Below the pieces are notes generated by a model. It was not told the DNA's origin. It did not search any database and was given only the letters and a program-made list of their open reading frames with translations. The position numbers and the translations under genes were made by a program. A stretch of DNA of 64,000 bases, taken from the NCBI RefSeq assembly GCF_038502225.1, contig NC_091323.1:25689737-25753736 (forward strand), read 5' to 3'. Below are positions 31,078 to 42,590 of this stretch, in pieces; position 1 is the first letter of the stretch; each line of letters starts with the position of its first letter. Origin of the DNA: Cherax quadricarinatus (lineage: Eukaryota > Arthropoda > Malacostraca > Decapoda > Parastacidae).

Positions 31078-33470
31078 ATTCCACACCTCTTCCTCTCATC
31101 CCAGCAGCACTCAGCCACTTCACCACACTTCTTCCTCTCATCCCAGCAACACACAGTCACTTCACCACACTTCTTCCTCTCATCCCAGCAACACACAGTC
31201 ACTTCACCACACTTCTTCCTCTCATCCCAGCAACACACAGTCACTTCATCACACTTCTTTCTCTCATCCCAGCAATACTCAGCCACTTCACCACACTTCT
31301 TCCTCTCATCCCAGCAACACACAGTCACTTCACCACACTTCTTCCTCTCATCCCAGCAACACACAGTCACTTCACCACACTTCTTCCTCTCATCCCAGCA
31401 ACACGCAGTCACTTCACCACACTTCTTCCTCTCATCCCAGCAACACGCAGTCACTTCACCACACTTCTTCCTCTCATCCCAGCAACACTCAGTCACTTCA
31501 CCACACTTCTTCCTCTCATCCCAGCAACACACAGTCACTTCATCACACTTCTTTCTCTCATCCCAGCAATACTCAGCCACTTCACCACACTTCTTCCTCT
31601 CATCCCAGCAACACACAGTCACTTCACCACACTTCTTCCTCTCATCCCAGCAACACACAGTCACTTCACCACACTTCTTCCTCTCATCCCAGCAACACGC
31701 AGTCACTTCACCACACTTCTTCCTCTCATCCCAGCAACACGCAGTCACTTCACCACACTTCTTCCTCTCATCCCAGCAACACTCAGTCACTTCACCACAC
31801 TTCTTCCTCTCATCCCAGCAACACTCAGTCACTTCACCACACTTCTTCCTCTCATCCCAGCAACACTCGGCCACTTCACCACACTTCTTCCTCTCATCCC
31901 AGCAACACTCGGCCACTTCATCACACTTCTTCCTCTCATCCCAGCAACACTCGGCCACTTCATCACACTTCTTCCTCTCATCCCAGCAACACTCGGCCAC
32001 TTCACTACACTTCTTCCTCTCATCCCAGCAACACTCGGCCACTTCATCACACTTCTTCCTCTCATCCCAGCAACACTCGGCCACTTCATCACACTTCTTC
32101 CTCTCATCCCAGCAACACTCGGCCACTTCACTACACTTCTTCCTCTCATCCCAGCAACACTCGGCCACTTCATCACACTTCTTCCTCTCATCCCAGCAAC
32201 ACTCGGCCACTTCATCACACTTCTTCCTCTCATCCCAGCAACACTCGGCCACTTCATCACACTTCTTCCTCTCATCCCAGCAACACTCGGCCACTTCATC
32301 ACACTTCTTCCTCTCATCCCAGCAACACTCGGCCACTTCACTACACTTCTTCCTCTCATCCCAGCAACACTCGGCCACTTCACCACACTTCTTCCTCTCA
32401 TCCCAGCAGCACTCAGCCACTTCACCACACTTCTTCCTCTCATCCCAGCAACACTCGGCCACTTCACCACACTTCTTCCTCTCATCCCAGCAACACTCGG
32501 CCACTTCACCACACTTCTTCCTCTCATCCCAGCAACAACACTCGGCCACTTCACCACACTTCTTCCTCTCATCCCAGCAACACTCGGCCACTTCATCACA
32601 CTTCTTCCTCTCATCATCACACTTCCATCCCAGCAACACTCGGCCACTTCACCACACTTCTTCCTCTCATCCCAGCAGCACTCAGCCACTTCACCACACC
32701 TCTTCCTCTCATCCCAGCAACACTCGGCCACTTCACCACACTTCTTTCTCTCATCCCAGCAACACTCAGCCACTTCACCACACTTCTTTCTCTCATCCCA
32801 GCAACACTCAGCCACTTCACCACACTTCTTCCTCTCATCCCAGCAGCACTCAGCCACTTCACCACACCTCTTCCTCTCATCCCAGCAACACTCGGCCACT
32901 TCACCACACTTCTTTCTCTCATCCCAGCAACACTCAGCCACTTCACCACACTTCTTCCTCTCATCCCAGCAACACTCAGTCACTTCACCACACTTCTTCC
33001 TCTCATCCCAGCAACACTCGGCCACTTCATCACACTTCTTCCTCTCATCCCAGCAACACTCGGCCACTTCACCACACTTCTTCCTCTCATCCCAGCAACA
33101 CTCAGTCACTTCACCACACTTCTTCCTCTCATCCCAGCAACACTCGGCCACTTCATCACACTTCTTCCTCTCATCCCAGCAACACTCGGCCACTTCATCA
33201 CACTTCTTCCTCTCATCCCAGCAACACTCGGCCACTTCACCACACTTCTTCCTCTCATCCCAGCAACACTCAGTCACTTCACCACACTTCTTCCTCTCAT
33301 CCCAGCAACACAGTCACTTCACCACACTTCTTCCTCTCATCCCAGCAATACTCAGTCACTTCACTACACTTCTTCCTCTCATCCCAGCAACACTCGGCCA
33401 CTTCACCACACTTCTTCCTCTCATCCCAGCAACACTCGGCCACTTCATCACACTTCTTCCTCTCATCAAT
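31078..33470. repeat. 42-bp minisatellite, ~57 copies
   Basis: Unit CTTCCTCTCATCCCAGCAAC + ACTCGGCCACTTCA + (C/T)CACACTT. 42 is a multiple of 3, so frames persist: plus TLLPLIPATLGHF(T/I), minus CWDERKKCGEVAEC, giving very long frames on both strands from an array that is surely non-coding. One frame-breaking truncated unit lies at ~32605-32635 and a +3 unit at ~32535. Higher-order structure: a 294-bp (7-unit) block marked by CAGCAATACTCAGCC recurs at ~31269 and ~31563, and a 168-bp (4-unit) block marked by CAGCAGCACTCAG recurs at ~32673 and ~32841. Confidence 0.95.
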
Positions 33471-35214
33471 AAACTTTGTTTACGTTTTTACTTATTAATT
33501 ACTCTTGATACAGAGCCTCTCTTTATTTTATAATCTGAGCTCTTTTGTGTGTTTCCTTCATCTCTTGTATTGAATCATTAATTACCCTATTTTCCAGAAA
33601 TTACATCTTCCTAATTTAATTTTTCTATCAACCCTTCCTGTCTCGGCTGTCTGTATTCCAATTTTAACATTCTGCCCATAAATTCACTCAGTCTTTTCTT
33701 CTTGTGTCGAGTCAAGTTTGCACCTGTCGTCCACCATCTTGTAAACAATCTGCTGCAGATGTTTACCAGTATTTTACCTCAAAATACGTATCGCTATGCT
33801 TTACTTAAATAATCTTCCATACTAATTATTCTTTTCCATCTTTTCGGATACCACTTATACTTGTGTCTATTTTCGTCACTACAGATAAGCATAAACGTTT
33901 TTCATTCTCCAAGTTGAAGTGGCTGAGGTTGGTTCACATACATTGTAGGATGTTTCCTGACGAACAAAACACCCAACCCACCACCCCTGCAAGAGCAAGG
34001 GAGGATGTGTTCTGTTTGCCATAAAACAAAAATGTCTCTTCGCGCGCGACTTCGTCAGACAATGAATGACCCACGCAGTGATTAAACAACAGCTGCCGTA
34101 CCGCTGCTGGGTAAGATATAAGTGATTAACAAACCGCTGCTGGCTTATTGGTCCTTTGTACTGGTTGTTAAGTATCCTGCACATTACAGGAAAAAGGTTT
34201 TCCACACCATTTATAAAGCAAAGGTTCGCACATTAATTCTAGTGCCGAGGTGTACTGCAGCCGTAATTACCCGAGTGGAGTCGATAAGCCTCGAACTTAA
34301 CCTAACCTTCGTAGGGAACTAACCACAGGCTTTAGCTAATGTTTCTTGTTCTTGGAACGATCTCTTGTTTTCTCCCTGGTGTTTTCATTCAATTTTCCCG
34401 GTGTTTACCAACTGCCTCATCTATTTAGACTCGTCACACACTACGAGCCTGACGGCCACAGCTGAGTTGAGTCAACCTTACAAAACGAACCACAACATAT
34501 TTCTATAATAATTAACTTCTGCTTTAAAGAAAATAAAATTTTAAAAGTTAAATCTCTCCACATACTGTAGCCAATTATCCCTTTCAAGTTTAATTGAAAA
34601 TTTTTGAGAGCCCTGACTAAATAGAAAAAAAATAAAAAGCACGATTAAAAACGCCACTTAACGATAACACAGACGATAGCCTCGTTCACAAACCGTAGCC
34701 TAGTCCACACACAGACTATTCCTATACATTCCCAGAGAAGCCCTATTCATTTATAGACATAAATCTATACACAGACAATAACCATTCAGATACACACTGT
34801 AGTTCAATTCGTCAACAGTCCCACAGTAGTCTAGTCCCTACTCAGATACGCGCCAGTACTGCTATCCATACACACAGTTTAGTCCTGAAGTCACACACAG
34901 CACTTGGCCATGATCCTCCTGCAGGCCAGGCTTTTAGAGTAGTCTCGGTGAAGAAAATATATAGCAGTGAATGGAGGGGAAAGGCAATAAATGTGGGTAA
35001 TGGATTGGGAAGATGAGCAGACGAGGGAATAAAAGTAAATGAGGGATAAGGCAATAAATGGTGAAGGATTGAAATGTTGGAGAAAGTGAGGATTAAGGGA
35101 TGGGGCGATAAATGCGGGATAACAGAATAAGTATAGGATAAGGTAGTGAATATAATGGAGATTCGCTTTTTATTTTATATTTTAAAAATATGTGAAATGT
35201 TACAAAATATAGCA
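33471..35214. other. Anonymous DNA, no gene recognised
   Basis: No domain-bearing frame. A slowly varying AATAAATG(G/C)-GGATAAGG word recurs around 34980-35150 (old decayed tandem repeat). Confidence 0.5.
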
Positions 35215-36020
35215 AAATGTACACAAATAACCTGCACATAGGAGACTGAAACTTATGGCAGCGTTTCGGTCCTACTAAGATCATTAACTAGCCCACTAAA
35301 TCTTAACAACTCTCTCCCTCTCCGTTCCTTAGATATCAAACTTACTTTTTGCCAAACTAATACACTTCGTAGTAATCTAGTTCGTATCTCGCCTCTTATT
35401 ACTGATGCTTCCGGAGTCTACTCCATTTACTGCTCCTTTTGTCCTCTCCAATACGTTGGAGAAACTGGTCGCTCTGTTTCCAACAGACTTAAAGAGAACA
35501 AATGAAGTGTTAGACTTTCCGGCACTAATAATGCTCCTTTCTGTCATGTTTGATATCACAGCCATCCTATTAAGTGGTCCTCTGCTAAAACTGCCTACCC
35601 TTCTTCTAGTCTTCACAGACGCCGTCTGTTTACAGCATCCCTTATACACAACTTTCCTAATTTGAATCTTAGTCCTAGTTTTGTCTCTGTACATGCGTTC
35701 CTTTCTCGTTACATTGTCAAATGCTCCAAACTTCGGAACACTCGAAACTACTACTTCTTTATACTACTGCTTCTTCTCTTTCTACTCTCCCTCTTATATA
35801 TTCTGGTTCTCTTCCCTTCTCGTTTCTGTGTGGCTAGTTAATGGTCCAAGTCGGACTGAAATGTTGTCACAAGTTTCATTCTCCTCTGGGTTATTTGTGC
35901 AATGTTCCAGACAGCGTATTGTGCCTTTTTATTCTTTAGAGCAAAATGTGCTAAAACATGATATGATTGCATATTTCGACGTTTCAGAGCCGTCTGAGGC
36001 ACTGAAACGATGGGGAAAAT
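35215..36020 (+). mobile_element. Degenerate Penelope-like element
   Basis: Inverted terminal piece at 35215-35295 (AATAACCTGCACATAGGAGA, GCGTTTCGGTCC), a coding remnant at ~35300-35840, then the same terminal piece in the other orientation (GGTCCAAGTCGGACTGAAATG, CTCTGGGTTATTTGTG). This is the same inverted-end layout as the PLE at 9393-10971 but a different, older subfamily. The ribozyme-like core in both ends is mutated (TAGTTAA). Confidence 0.75.
35300..35840 (+). pseudogene. PLE C-terminus with GIY-YIG domain, decayed
   Basis: Reading frame: LDIKLTFCQTNTLRSNLVR, GVYSIYCSFCPLQYVGETGR, SVSNRLKEN(K) stop, then NNAPFCHV stop, HPIKWSSAKTAYPSSS, then VHAFLSRYIVKCSKL. GVYSIYC...CPLQYVGETG...RLKE is the PLE-type GIY-YIG nuclease motif with the paired cysteines. 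At least two in-frame stops are present. In 10399-10500 the equivalent is GCVYKIPC...YYGQTG...RLKQH. Confidence 0.8.
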
Positions 36021-36314
36021 AAGGAGATACAAATGCGATATAATGGGATGCTCCAGTAACAACGCTTCTCCCACATTGTGGGTTTTGTGACGTAGTTAAT
36101 AAAAGATTGCATAATACTTCATTTGTGTCTTTTTCTTCCGTAGTGAATTCGAGTTCAGTGAATGTAGCAAAAGACAATAAGACAGTGAATATTGGATATA
36201 ACTTTGAATTGTGAATAAGATATTGAATGTTGGAAAAGGCAACAAGTAGCGATAACAGTGAATATTGCGTAAGGCAATAAATGGGAATAAGGTAATGGGT
36301 CATCTTGCATCTTA
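36021..36314. other. Anonymous DNA
   Basis: Loosely repeated GTGAATATTG / GGCAATAA words (old tandem decay); no gene. Confidence 0.4.
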
Positions 36315-36530
36315 CATAAGATGCAAGATGACCACAGGGGGAGTTGAATGATAACTCCAGGCCTTTCGTGTTGCAATCAACACATCAGAAGCTTGTAATG
36401 TTGCAGAAATAGCGTAGGAAATCCAGGTAGATTCGTTCAGGGCTTCAGATGTGTTGACCGCAACACAAAAAACCTAGACCTATCATTCAACTATCCCTGT
36501 TGTTATTTTGCATCTTTTATCGCTCGTTCG
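36315..36530. mobile_element. Fold-back element with GAAAGGCCT block
   Basis: AAGATGCAAGATGACCACAG...GAGTTGAATGATA...CTTTCGTGTTGCAAT...CAACACATC on the left is mirrored by GATGTGTTGACCGCAACAC...TATCATTCAACT...TTTTGCATCTT on the right; arms ~85 bp. On the minus strand CTGATGTGTTG...CAACACGAAAGGCCT resembles the hammerhead pattern but lacks A9 and has G at position 17. The same left half occurs at 57610-57680. Confidence 0.65.
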
Positions 36531-37084
36531 CATTTATTGCAAAATGGGAATAAGACAGTGAACCCTGAACGATAAATTGAACTGTAGTTAAGAAACGACC
36601 GGATAATGTAAAAGATATACAAGAGAATGAGAAATAATTAACAGGATCCATGTTCTTACTTTCAGTCTTCCAGTTTACTCAGTTCTCTTCATAATTTATT
36701 ATCCTCAGCTAAAACGTGGGTTTAGAAGGTTGTTTTAACCACCTCTGCCCTTCATAAGTTTGGACACGGGTTTTTAAAGTTGTCTTGACTACCCCCCTCC
36801 TTCCTCTTACCCGGAATTGTAAATGGTTTACTTAGGTTCATGAATAAAATTTCTTGCTCATCTAAGAAGTATAAAACAGTGTCCGAAACTATGCTTATAC
36901 AGTCTTCTCCTCCCAGAAATTGAAGAATCACATTATTTCACAGTTATAAACTATTCTGGGTGTGTTACACAGGACAGCCACTACACAGGTTGAAATGCAC
37001 AGCCATACGGTTGTCACTATAAAGTTACTATTACAACTGTACAGCCCTGACTCTCGAAACTTACTAGTCATAACCAAGGAAGAC
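36531..37084. other. Anonymous DNA
   Basis: Nothing recognisable; a GGTTTTAA(A)GTTGTCTTGAC(C)ACC word appears twice (~36720, ~36772). Confidence 0.4.
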
Positions 37085-37155
37085 GCAGATCAGGGGATGA
37101 GTAGGGTTTGAACCCATGGCAGCGAGTCCGTGGCGCGTTGCTCTGGGATGCTGCC
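37085..37155 (-). mobile_element. tRNA-derived SINE head
   Basis: On the minus strand: CCCAGAGCAACGCGCCACGG (A-box region) and CCATGGGTTCAAACCCTAC (B box) with tRNA-like spacing, as in the heads at 8275 and 16088. Confidence 0.55.
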
Positions 37156-37359
37156 TCTGTGTCATCCCGCATCTTGCATATCTTACACATTACCTATTTC
37201 CCTTTCCCTACTTCTGCTCATTCCACCCTCTTATCGGTCATTATCTAATTCATGTCATCATGTACCTAAACCCGCGTTCATCACAGCACTGCTCCCCTCA
37301 CAGTTTCACATTCCCTCGCCCTCTCCGCTCTCTTCTTGAAGAAATGACACGTTACAGAA
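37156..37359. other. Anonymous spacer
   Basis: No gene or repeat recognised. Confidence 0.4.
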
Positions 37360-37465
37360 GAAGCTTTTAATGGAAGAACGTTTCATTCTGATGGAGCTTT
37401 AGTAAGTCATGCTTGATAAAGCTCTAACAGAACGACACGTTATTTCAATAAAAACTATTAAGATC
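37360..37465. mobile_element. Fold-back PLE-end relic with U3/A8-type core
   Basis: AACGTTTCATTCTGATGGAGC...on the left and CTTGATAAAGCTC...CGACACGTTATTTC on the right are near reverse complements. Plus-strand core TTGATAA at 37413-37419 is followed by A, GCTCT, a loop, a damaged 3' strand and GACA (for GAAA), then ACGT. Decayed. Confidence 0.55.
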
Positions 37466-37489
37466 CACCTCTCGACTGCTCGGGATGGT

Positions 37490-37797
37490 GTTCCATTGCT
37501 TGATTGCTAGCGCACTCAGTTCACACACTGAAATCCATGGTTCAATCCCCGGTACGGGTGGAAACATTAGGACGTGTTTCTTTAAGACATCTGCTGTCCC
37601 TGTTCACCTATCAGTAAAATAGGTACTTGAGTGTTTGTTGACTGGTGTGGGTTGCATCCTAGAGACAAAATTGACCTAATTTGCCCGAAATGCTCTGCAT
37701 AACAAGGGGTTTTCTATATAGTAGTATGTTACTCATTTCAGCTAGGCCTGTATACCTTGTACATGTACTTGTAGAAATAAAGATTATTATTATTACC
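37490..37797 (+). mobile_element. tRNA-derived SINE with (ATT)n tail, copy 2
   Basis: Aligns over its whole length with 19112-19412: head GATTGCTAGCGCACTCAG and GGTTCAATCCCCGGTAC, body GGAAACATTAGGACGTG, CAAAATTGACCTAATTTGC, 3' end TGTAGAAATAAAGATTATT. It has a ~35-bp segment (TTTTCTATATAGTAGTATG...) absent from copy 1. Confidence 0.85.
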
Positions 37798-38674
37798 TAG
37801 AGTTTCACTTAAACAAGACGTTGGTGACAGTCTCTTATGAAGAGCAGATGCTGTCTTGACCTGACCTGTTGTAAACTAACCAAAATACCTGACAGAAATG
37901 TAAAATGATTCTTATCGATGTTATCTCCCTTAAATCGCTTCGCACAACACAGGGAAGCAACAAGTTATTGTTTATCTATTTCCAATTTTAATTTTTCACA
38001 CAACAACAAGAAGAGTTATTATCAGACTGACAGTTTTATTATATCTAAAATGATGATGTGAAACAGTGCAAGGTGTGAAAACCTGACAGTGACAGACTAT
38101 GTGGTAATTACCCCTCGTTGCCCTAAGTTTGGCAACTTCACCCCCTCATTACCTCCTCGTGCTCTCAGTAAAATGTAATCCCACCCAACTGACGCTCTTA
38201 CAATTTGCATTTTCCAGACCCATACTGACGCTGACCGACTGTTAGACAATTATGTTTTAAAGGCATTGTAACATCATGAGAAGACGTTAAGCTGAAAAGT
38301 AATGTAGTTAAAATGTTGAAAGAATATATTGATATCTCATAATGGAAACTGAGCATAAGTTTTAAAAAAGTATATTGAATAAACAAAAAAAAAATATTAC
38401 TGAGTAATGAAAATAAGAGGAGAGGAAAGACATAAGATTAAGAAAAATCGTAAGCCTTTATTACAAAAACTTCTCGCACAACGAGAACTTATCATAACTA
38501 GATAAGGGTCTTGAGCGTAACGTTGTCATAACGAATGCTTACGTTGTTTCGTGTACTTGCCAATTACAGTACTTGTTCGCTACTTACCTTTGCTACCTAC
38601 CAAATTGTGGATTTATTGTACACTGATCCTCTCACTGTATTGTTACTTATTCTTTACTGCATTAAAACATTAGC
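37798..38674. other. Anonymous DNA, no gene recognised
   Basis: AT-rich; nothing recognisable. Confidence 0.5.
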
Positions 38675-38850
38675 CACGCAGCCAGACCGAGTCAGGACGG
38701 TCACGCAGCCAGACCGAGTCAGGACGGTCACACAGCCAGACCGAGTCAGGACGGTCACACAGCCAGACCGAGGCAGGACGGTCACACAGCCAGACCGAGG
38801 CAGGACGGTCACACAGCCAGACCGAGGCAGGACGGTCACACAGCCAGACC
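38675..38850. repeat. 27-bp minisatellite, ~6.5 copies
   Basis: Unit CACACAGCCAGACCGAG + (T/G)CAGGACGGT. The first three units have GAGTCAGG, the next three GAGGCAGG: two homogenised blocks. It encodes TQPDR(V/G)RTV in the plus frame only because 27 is divisible by 3. Confidence 0.95.
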
Positions 38851-39304
38851 ATCACATAGTGGCCACAGCTTTGACTTGGGGATGGCACCAATTAACCCTG
38901 GAAATACGAGGTACCAGAGACACGTCACGAACTAACAAGCAACGCTCGCCGCTCCCGTCTATTCTTTAGCGTTGAACGTGACTACCCTGAGTGTTAAATA
39001 TCTTTGATGGAAATATGACGTGCACTGTAGACCACAGTGAACAGTGATACAGCACAGTGCTGACCACCAATGCTCGGTAGCCCTCAGTGAACAGTTATAC
39101 AGAAAAGTAATGTCCACCAGTGCTCAGTATAGTACATTAACTTAAAAATGTATAGCAGTTTAAAAATCCCCTTTTTTTCAAGGTTTTTCAAGTTTTTAAC
39201 TATTTCAATCTTCTGACTGTTGTTTCCAGATAATTATTCAGATCTGACTGATATTTGCGGATAGCTGTTCAGATGAATATAAACTAGTTATAACTATGAC
39301 TATA
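38851..39304. other. Anonymous DNA
   Basis: Small internal repeat ACAGTGAACAGT(G/T)ATACAG near 39028 and 39087; no gene. Confidence 0.4.
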
Positions 39305-39430
39305 ATTTTTAAAGGGGTTGATCCGTAAGCCAGCGGAAGGAATCGGTCAGATGACCAAAAGTTCGAACGGCTGGTCATCATATGACTAAGACCCGCGTCA
39401 GGAAATACTTGTCCTATTTCCTGACGAACC
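39305..39430. repeat. Dispersed repeat with a 12-bp perfect hairpin
   Basis: GATCCGTAAGCCAGCGGAAGG, GGTCAGATGACCAAAAG, GGTCATCATATGACTAAGAC. A related, more diverged copy lies at ~62545-62640 (ATAACCAAAACCTCCA, GACTAAGATCCGCGT). CGTCAGGAAATA (39396-39407) and TATTTCCTGACG (39415-39426) form a perfect stem with a 7-nt loop. Confidence 0.55.
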
Positions 39431-39589
39431 TTATCCATCCTAAGCTTACGACTGGTTTGAGAAGATAATTCAGATCCTGTGAATGATGTCTGCAGATAAT
39501 TATTCACAGCTTCTGACCGATATGAGCAGATAAATATTAACATCAAACGCAGAACAAATAAAAAAAAAGAAAGATTCGGCGGCCACAAC
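39431..39589. other. Anonymous spacer
   Basis: Repeated GATAATTATTCA / GATAA(T)TCAGATC words; no gene. Confidence 0.4.
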
Positions 39590-39720
39590 GTTTTGCTTCA
39601 TAAATAATAAAAAGGCACAATACCGTGACTGGAACAATACACAAATAATCCGTACATTAACTAGTTAATGGTCGAGGTAGGACCAGAACATCGTCAAAAA
39701 TTCTTTCTCCTAAACAAGTC
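39590..39720. mobile_element. PLE terminal relic
   Basis: Contains CAATACCGTGACTGGAACAA followed by TACACAAATAATCC, the same words as the 62-bp minisatellite head at 24675 and the PLE end at 35221, then TAATGGTCGAGGTAGGACCAG. Confidence 0.5.
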
Positions 39721-41310
39721 TTGCTGATGAAACCTTCAAAATTAATATTTAACACAGTTTAACACTTCTTTAACCCTATTCTATAAATCAGTGTCTGGGG
39801 AAAGAGACGCATTACTCACAGAAATGACAATACTCATGCAGCAGAGTGAGCATTTACTGCGATATTTCTCTCTAAGGCTTGTTCTACAACATGTGTGTAT
39901 GTATCTTCAAAACACCTTTGTTTCAGTTGCACCAAAATACTTTTATCACTGCAAAGGTAAGGATGACACCAGATTAAGTTGAAGGTACATCAGGTAGACA
40001 GATGAAGCGTAGTATTTCCTCCGGATACTAACATTAGGTATACTTTACTCCCAAAAGGAGCAATCTACTAGTGAACATGCAGTGAGATACACAGTTCTCT
40101 GTGTATATACAATATCACGGCAGATAAAATGTATCTAGCTCTCATCGCTAACAAAGATCAGCAGCTGCTGGAGTCTGTGGGAATAAGATACAGACAAGAT
40201 GGTAAGGAGACAACTGCAGTTATACCAAACTGATGCTCATGTTTCTCCTATCCAACGTGAATTGAATTAAATTTACTGAGTAAGCGAAATATTGTCATTA
40301 AAGGTTCCTTATAACCGCATTTTGTCTCTCCTATCTTCACTGTGGGAACGAAAATTGACGTAACCTGATGAATGCCAAACTACTCACATGGTTTAATTTA
40401 AAAAAATTACTTCTCCGTGTCTACGTGTTGCTTCTCTAAAATAAATTCAATACATTTGTGAATTTTCAAAATAAACTAATGATACAGCTTCAGCTATTCC
40501 AAAGCAAACTAGTCTATTAACTATTCGATAGTTCACTTAAAAAATTATTGCAGACTAAACCCAAATATCAACATATTCTCAGGCATCGTAACCTACAAAG
40601 TTATTCTAGGATAAACTCAACTATCATCATATTTGCAGATAAACCCACATGTAAGCTTATTCGAGGGTAAATCAACCAATTAACTGGCATAAATATTTGT
40701 ATATATAAACACGAGCTTTCGCGTAAAAGATATACTGTGTAAAATGTGTGGGACCTTGAGCTTTAACCTGCCGACTCTGAGGCAATAAATCACGTTCTCA
40801 ACTCAAGGATAATCCAGCTATTTACATTCATGAAGACTACCCAATGTAAACCTCACTTGAAATAAGGAAACCAAGTCGTTCAATCTGTTCCCGTCACATA
40901 CATGTATTCAACGAATCCATGAATCCATTCCATCATCAAACCCTTACATCCAATATCCAGTCACATACCCATTCATCTCTCCCTTCATCCATTCATATAT
41001 CCCACCTATCTATTCATCAGTTCATATATATATCCATCCCTTATACCATCTTGCTGACCATGATGATATACAGAAGCTTTTTAAAATATCTGAAACATAC
41101 AAATGTCATTATTTAAGTATTCATGGTTAAAAGGCGACGCGTGAATATAAAAAAAAAATATTTTGCTAGCGGTATGCACACCAAAGAATCATTTGCATAT
41201 TCAAAATAGTGACAACAGTGACTGCCGCCTAGTTTCAGATGCACCTTAAATTATAGTGAATACTGATACTGGTAAATTAATAACAGAATCCGTATGAAGA
41301 TATGCTGAAC
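39721..41310. other. Anonymous DNA, no gene recognised
   Basis: No domain-bearing frame. Loose CCATTCAT(C/A) words at 40918-41040 look like old tandem decay. Confidence 0.5.
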
Positions 41311-41405
41311 AACAAACTTTCCTCGGGACAACGTTTCGCTAAAGCTCTACACAGTGCGAAATGCTGCCTCGTAAAGTTCGCTCTGCATCAAGTCTTCTCT
41401 TCATT
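41311..41405. mobile_element. Scrambled fold-back PLE-end relic
   Basis: GACAACGTTTCGCTAAAGC, CTCTACACAGTGCGAAATG and TAAAGTTCGCTCTGCATCAAG are pieces of the TTGATAAAGCTC/GAGCGAAACG motif in both orientations, out of order. Confidence 0.4.
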
Positions 41406-41497
41406 AAAGGCAAAGACAACACAGTGATCCTAAAAGCTTGGAACCCTCAACAATAAATCTGTTTCCTAATTTGAATCTATTTGTTAAATTATGTTGT

Positions 41498-41636
41498 GAT
41501 CCCCCCTCCCGCTGCCTCCTCCCCCTCCCGCTGCCTCCTCCCCCTCCCGCTGCCCGCTGCCTCCTCCCCCTGCCCGCTGCCTCCTCCCCCTCTGCCGCTG
41601 CCTCCACCCCCTCCCGCTGCCTCCTCCCCCTCCCAA
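41498..41636. repeat. CTGCCTCCTCCCCCTCCCG minisatellite
   Basis: About seven imperfect ~19-bp units, very C-rich on the plus strand and with G tracts on the minus strand (potential quadruplex). Frames through it are artefacts. Confidence 0.85.
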
Positions 41637-42580
41637 TATAATTCACTTGAGTGAGTCAGGTGGTACAAATCATCGGTTATGCTTTGCAATATCAAATATG
41701 TTTACTGCCTCATAAATTTAACTTCACGGAGAATATTCTCTTTTCCATCCTAAATATGTGCAGATATGAGCAAAAAAAATCAAACCTTCTTTACTGCGTA
41801 ATTTACAGCGCGACTAAAGTAATCCGATAACGCAGTCAATCCTACTTTAGTTCTGCAATAAAAATAATATTCAGCGACAATAAACCTTGTAGTAATGTAA
41901 TGAGGTGACTGCGGAACACAGAATAATTTAGTAATAAAATTAACTAACATTTAAGGAATAATTTTCATTTAATGCAGTGATGTAACATCTGAAAAATACG
42001 TCTTTAGAAATATAATTGAGCAATTTCAACTTCACAATTATTAATCTGTGCTTTGAAGAATTTAAGGAAGAGGATTCTTTAGTAATACAATTAAGTGCCG
42101 TTTAAGGAGCAACGGAAGGCTTTAGTAAATCTATTTAATAGCATTTAAGGCGCCTAGAATGCTTACGTAATCCACTGAAGTACCGTTCAATGAAGTACAT
42201 TCCTTTACCACTGTTATCATTTAAAGAACGTCGAATCTTTCAGCAAGAAGAAGTACCATTTAAGAAGCCACACGGCCAGTAAGCAATGCAGTAACGTGCA
42301 ATACGCACTTACTAAAGCTTCTAGCAATGCAAATCTACGTCTTAACACTGTGTCCGTTGCTAGAAGTGAGATGAAGGAGACTAATGGTGCTCATATGCAG
42401 AGACACTCCCGCCGCCAACACTCTCACATCACCTCTTGTCAACCTACGCGTGATACACGGCAGAAAAAGTTTATTAAATTTAGTGGAAAGTTTAAGGAAA
42501 AACAAGAATAAGTCTGAAAGGAAAGTGATATGTACCAAGGTGGAAGGTTGAGTGACTCTGAGGAGTTGTGGTGCTATAAG
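41637..42580. other. Anonymous DNA containing an old decayed tandem repeat
   Basis: Between ~41900 and 42260, words like TTTAGTAATA(A/C)AATTAA, ATTTAAGGA and GAATCTTT/GAATGCTT recur in the same order every ~45-60 bp, suggesting a heavily mutated tandem array. No gene recognised. Confidence 0.4.
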
Positions 42581-42590
42581 AATGGAGGTG

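Noticed and set aside
31078..33470. CRISPR-like array
   Set aside because: Units are contiguous with no unique spacers; this is a minisatellite in a eukaryotic setting.
30894..33533. 879-codon plus frame and 564/482-codon minus frames
   Set aside because: All run through the 42-bp minisatellite; 42 is divisible by 3 and the unit lacks stops on both strands. No domain outside the repeat.
35405..35665. 86-codon frame LPESTPFTAPFVLS...
   Set aside because: The meaningful frame is shifted: it reads GVYSIYC...YVGETGR, a PLE GIY-YIG domain.
37413..37440. Active hammerhead at 37.4 kb
   Set aside because: Core TTGATAA is present but GAAA is GACA and the helix I flanks do not pair; kept only as a relic.
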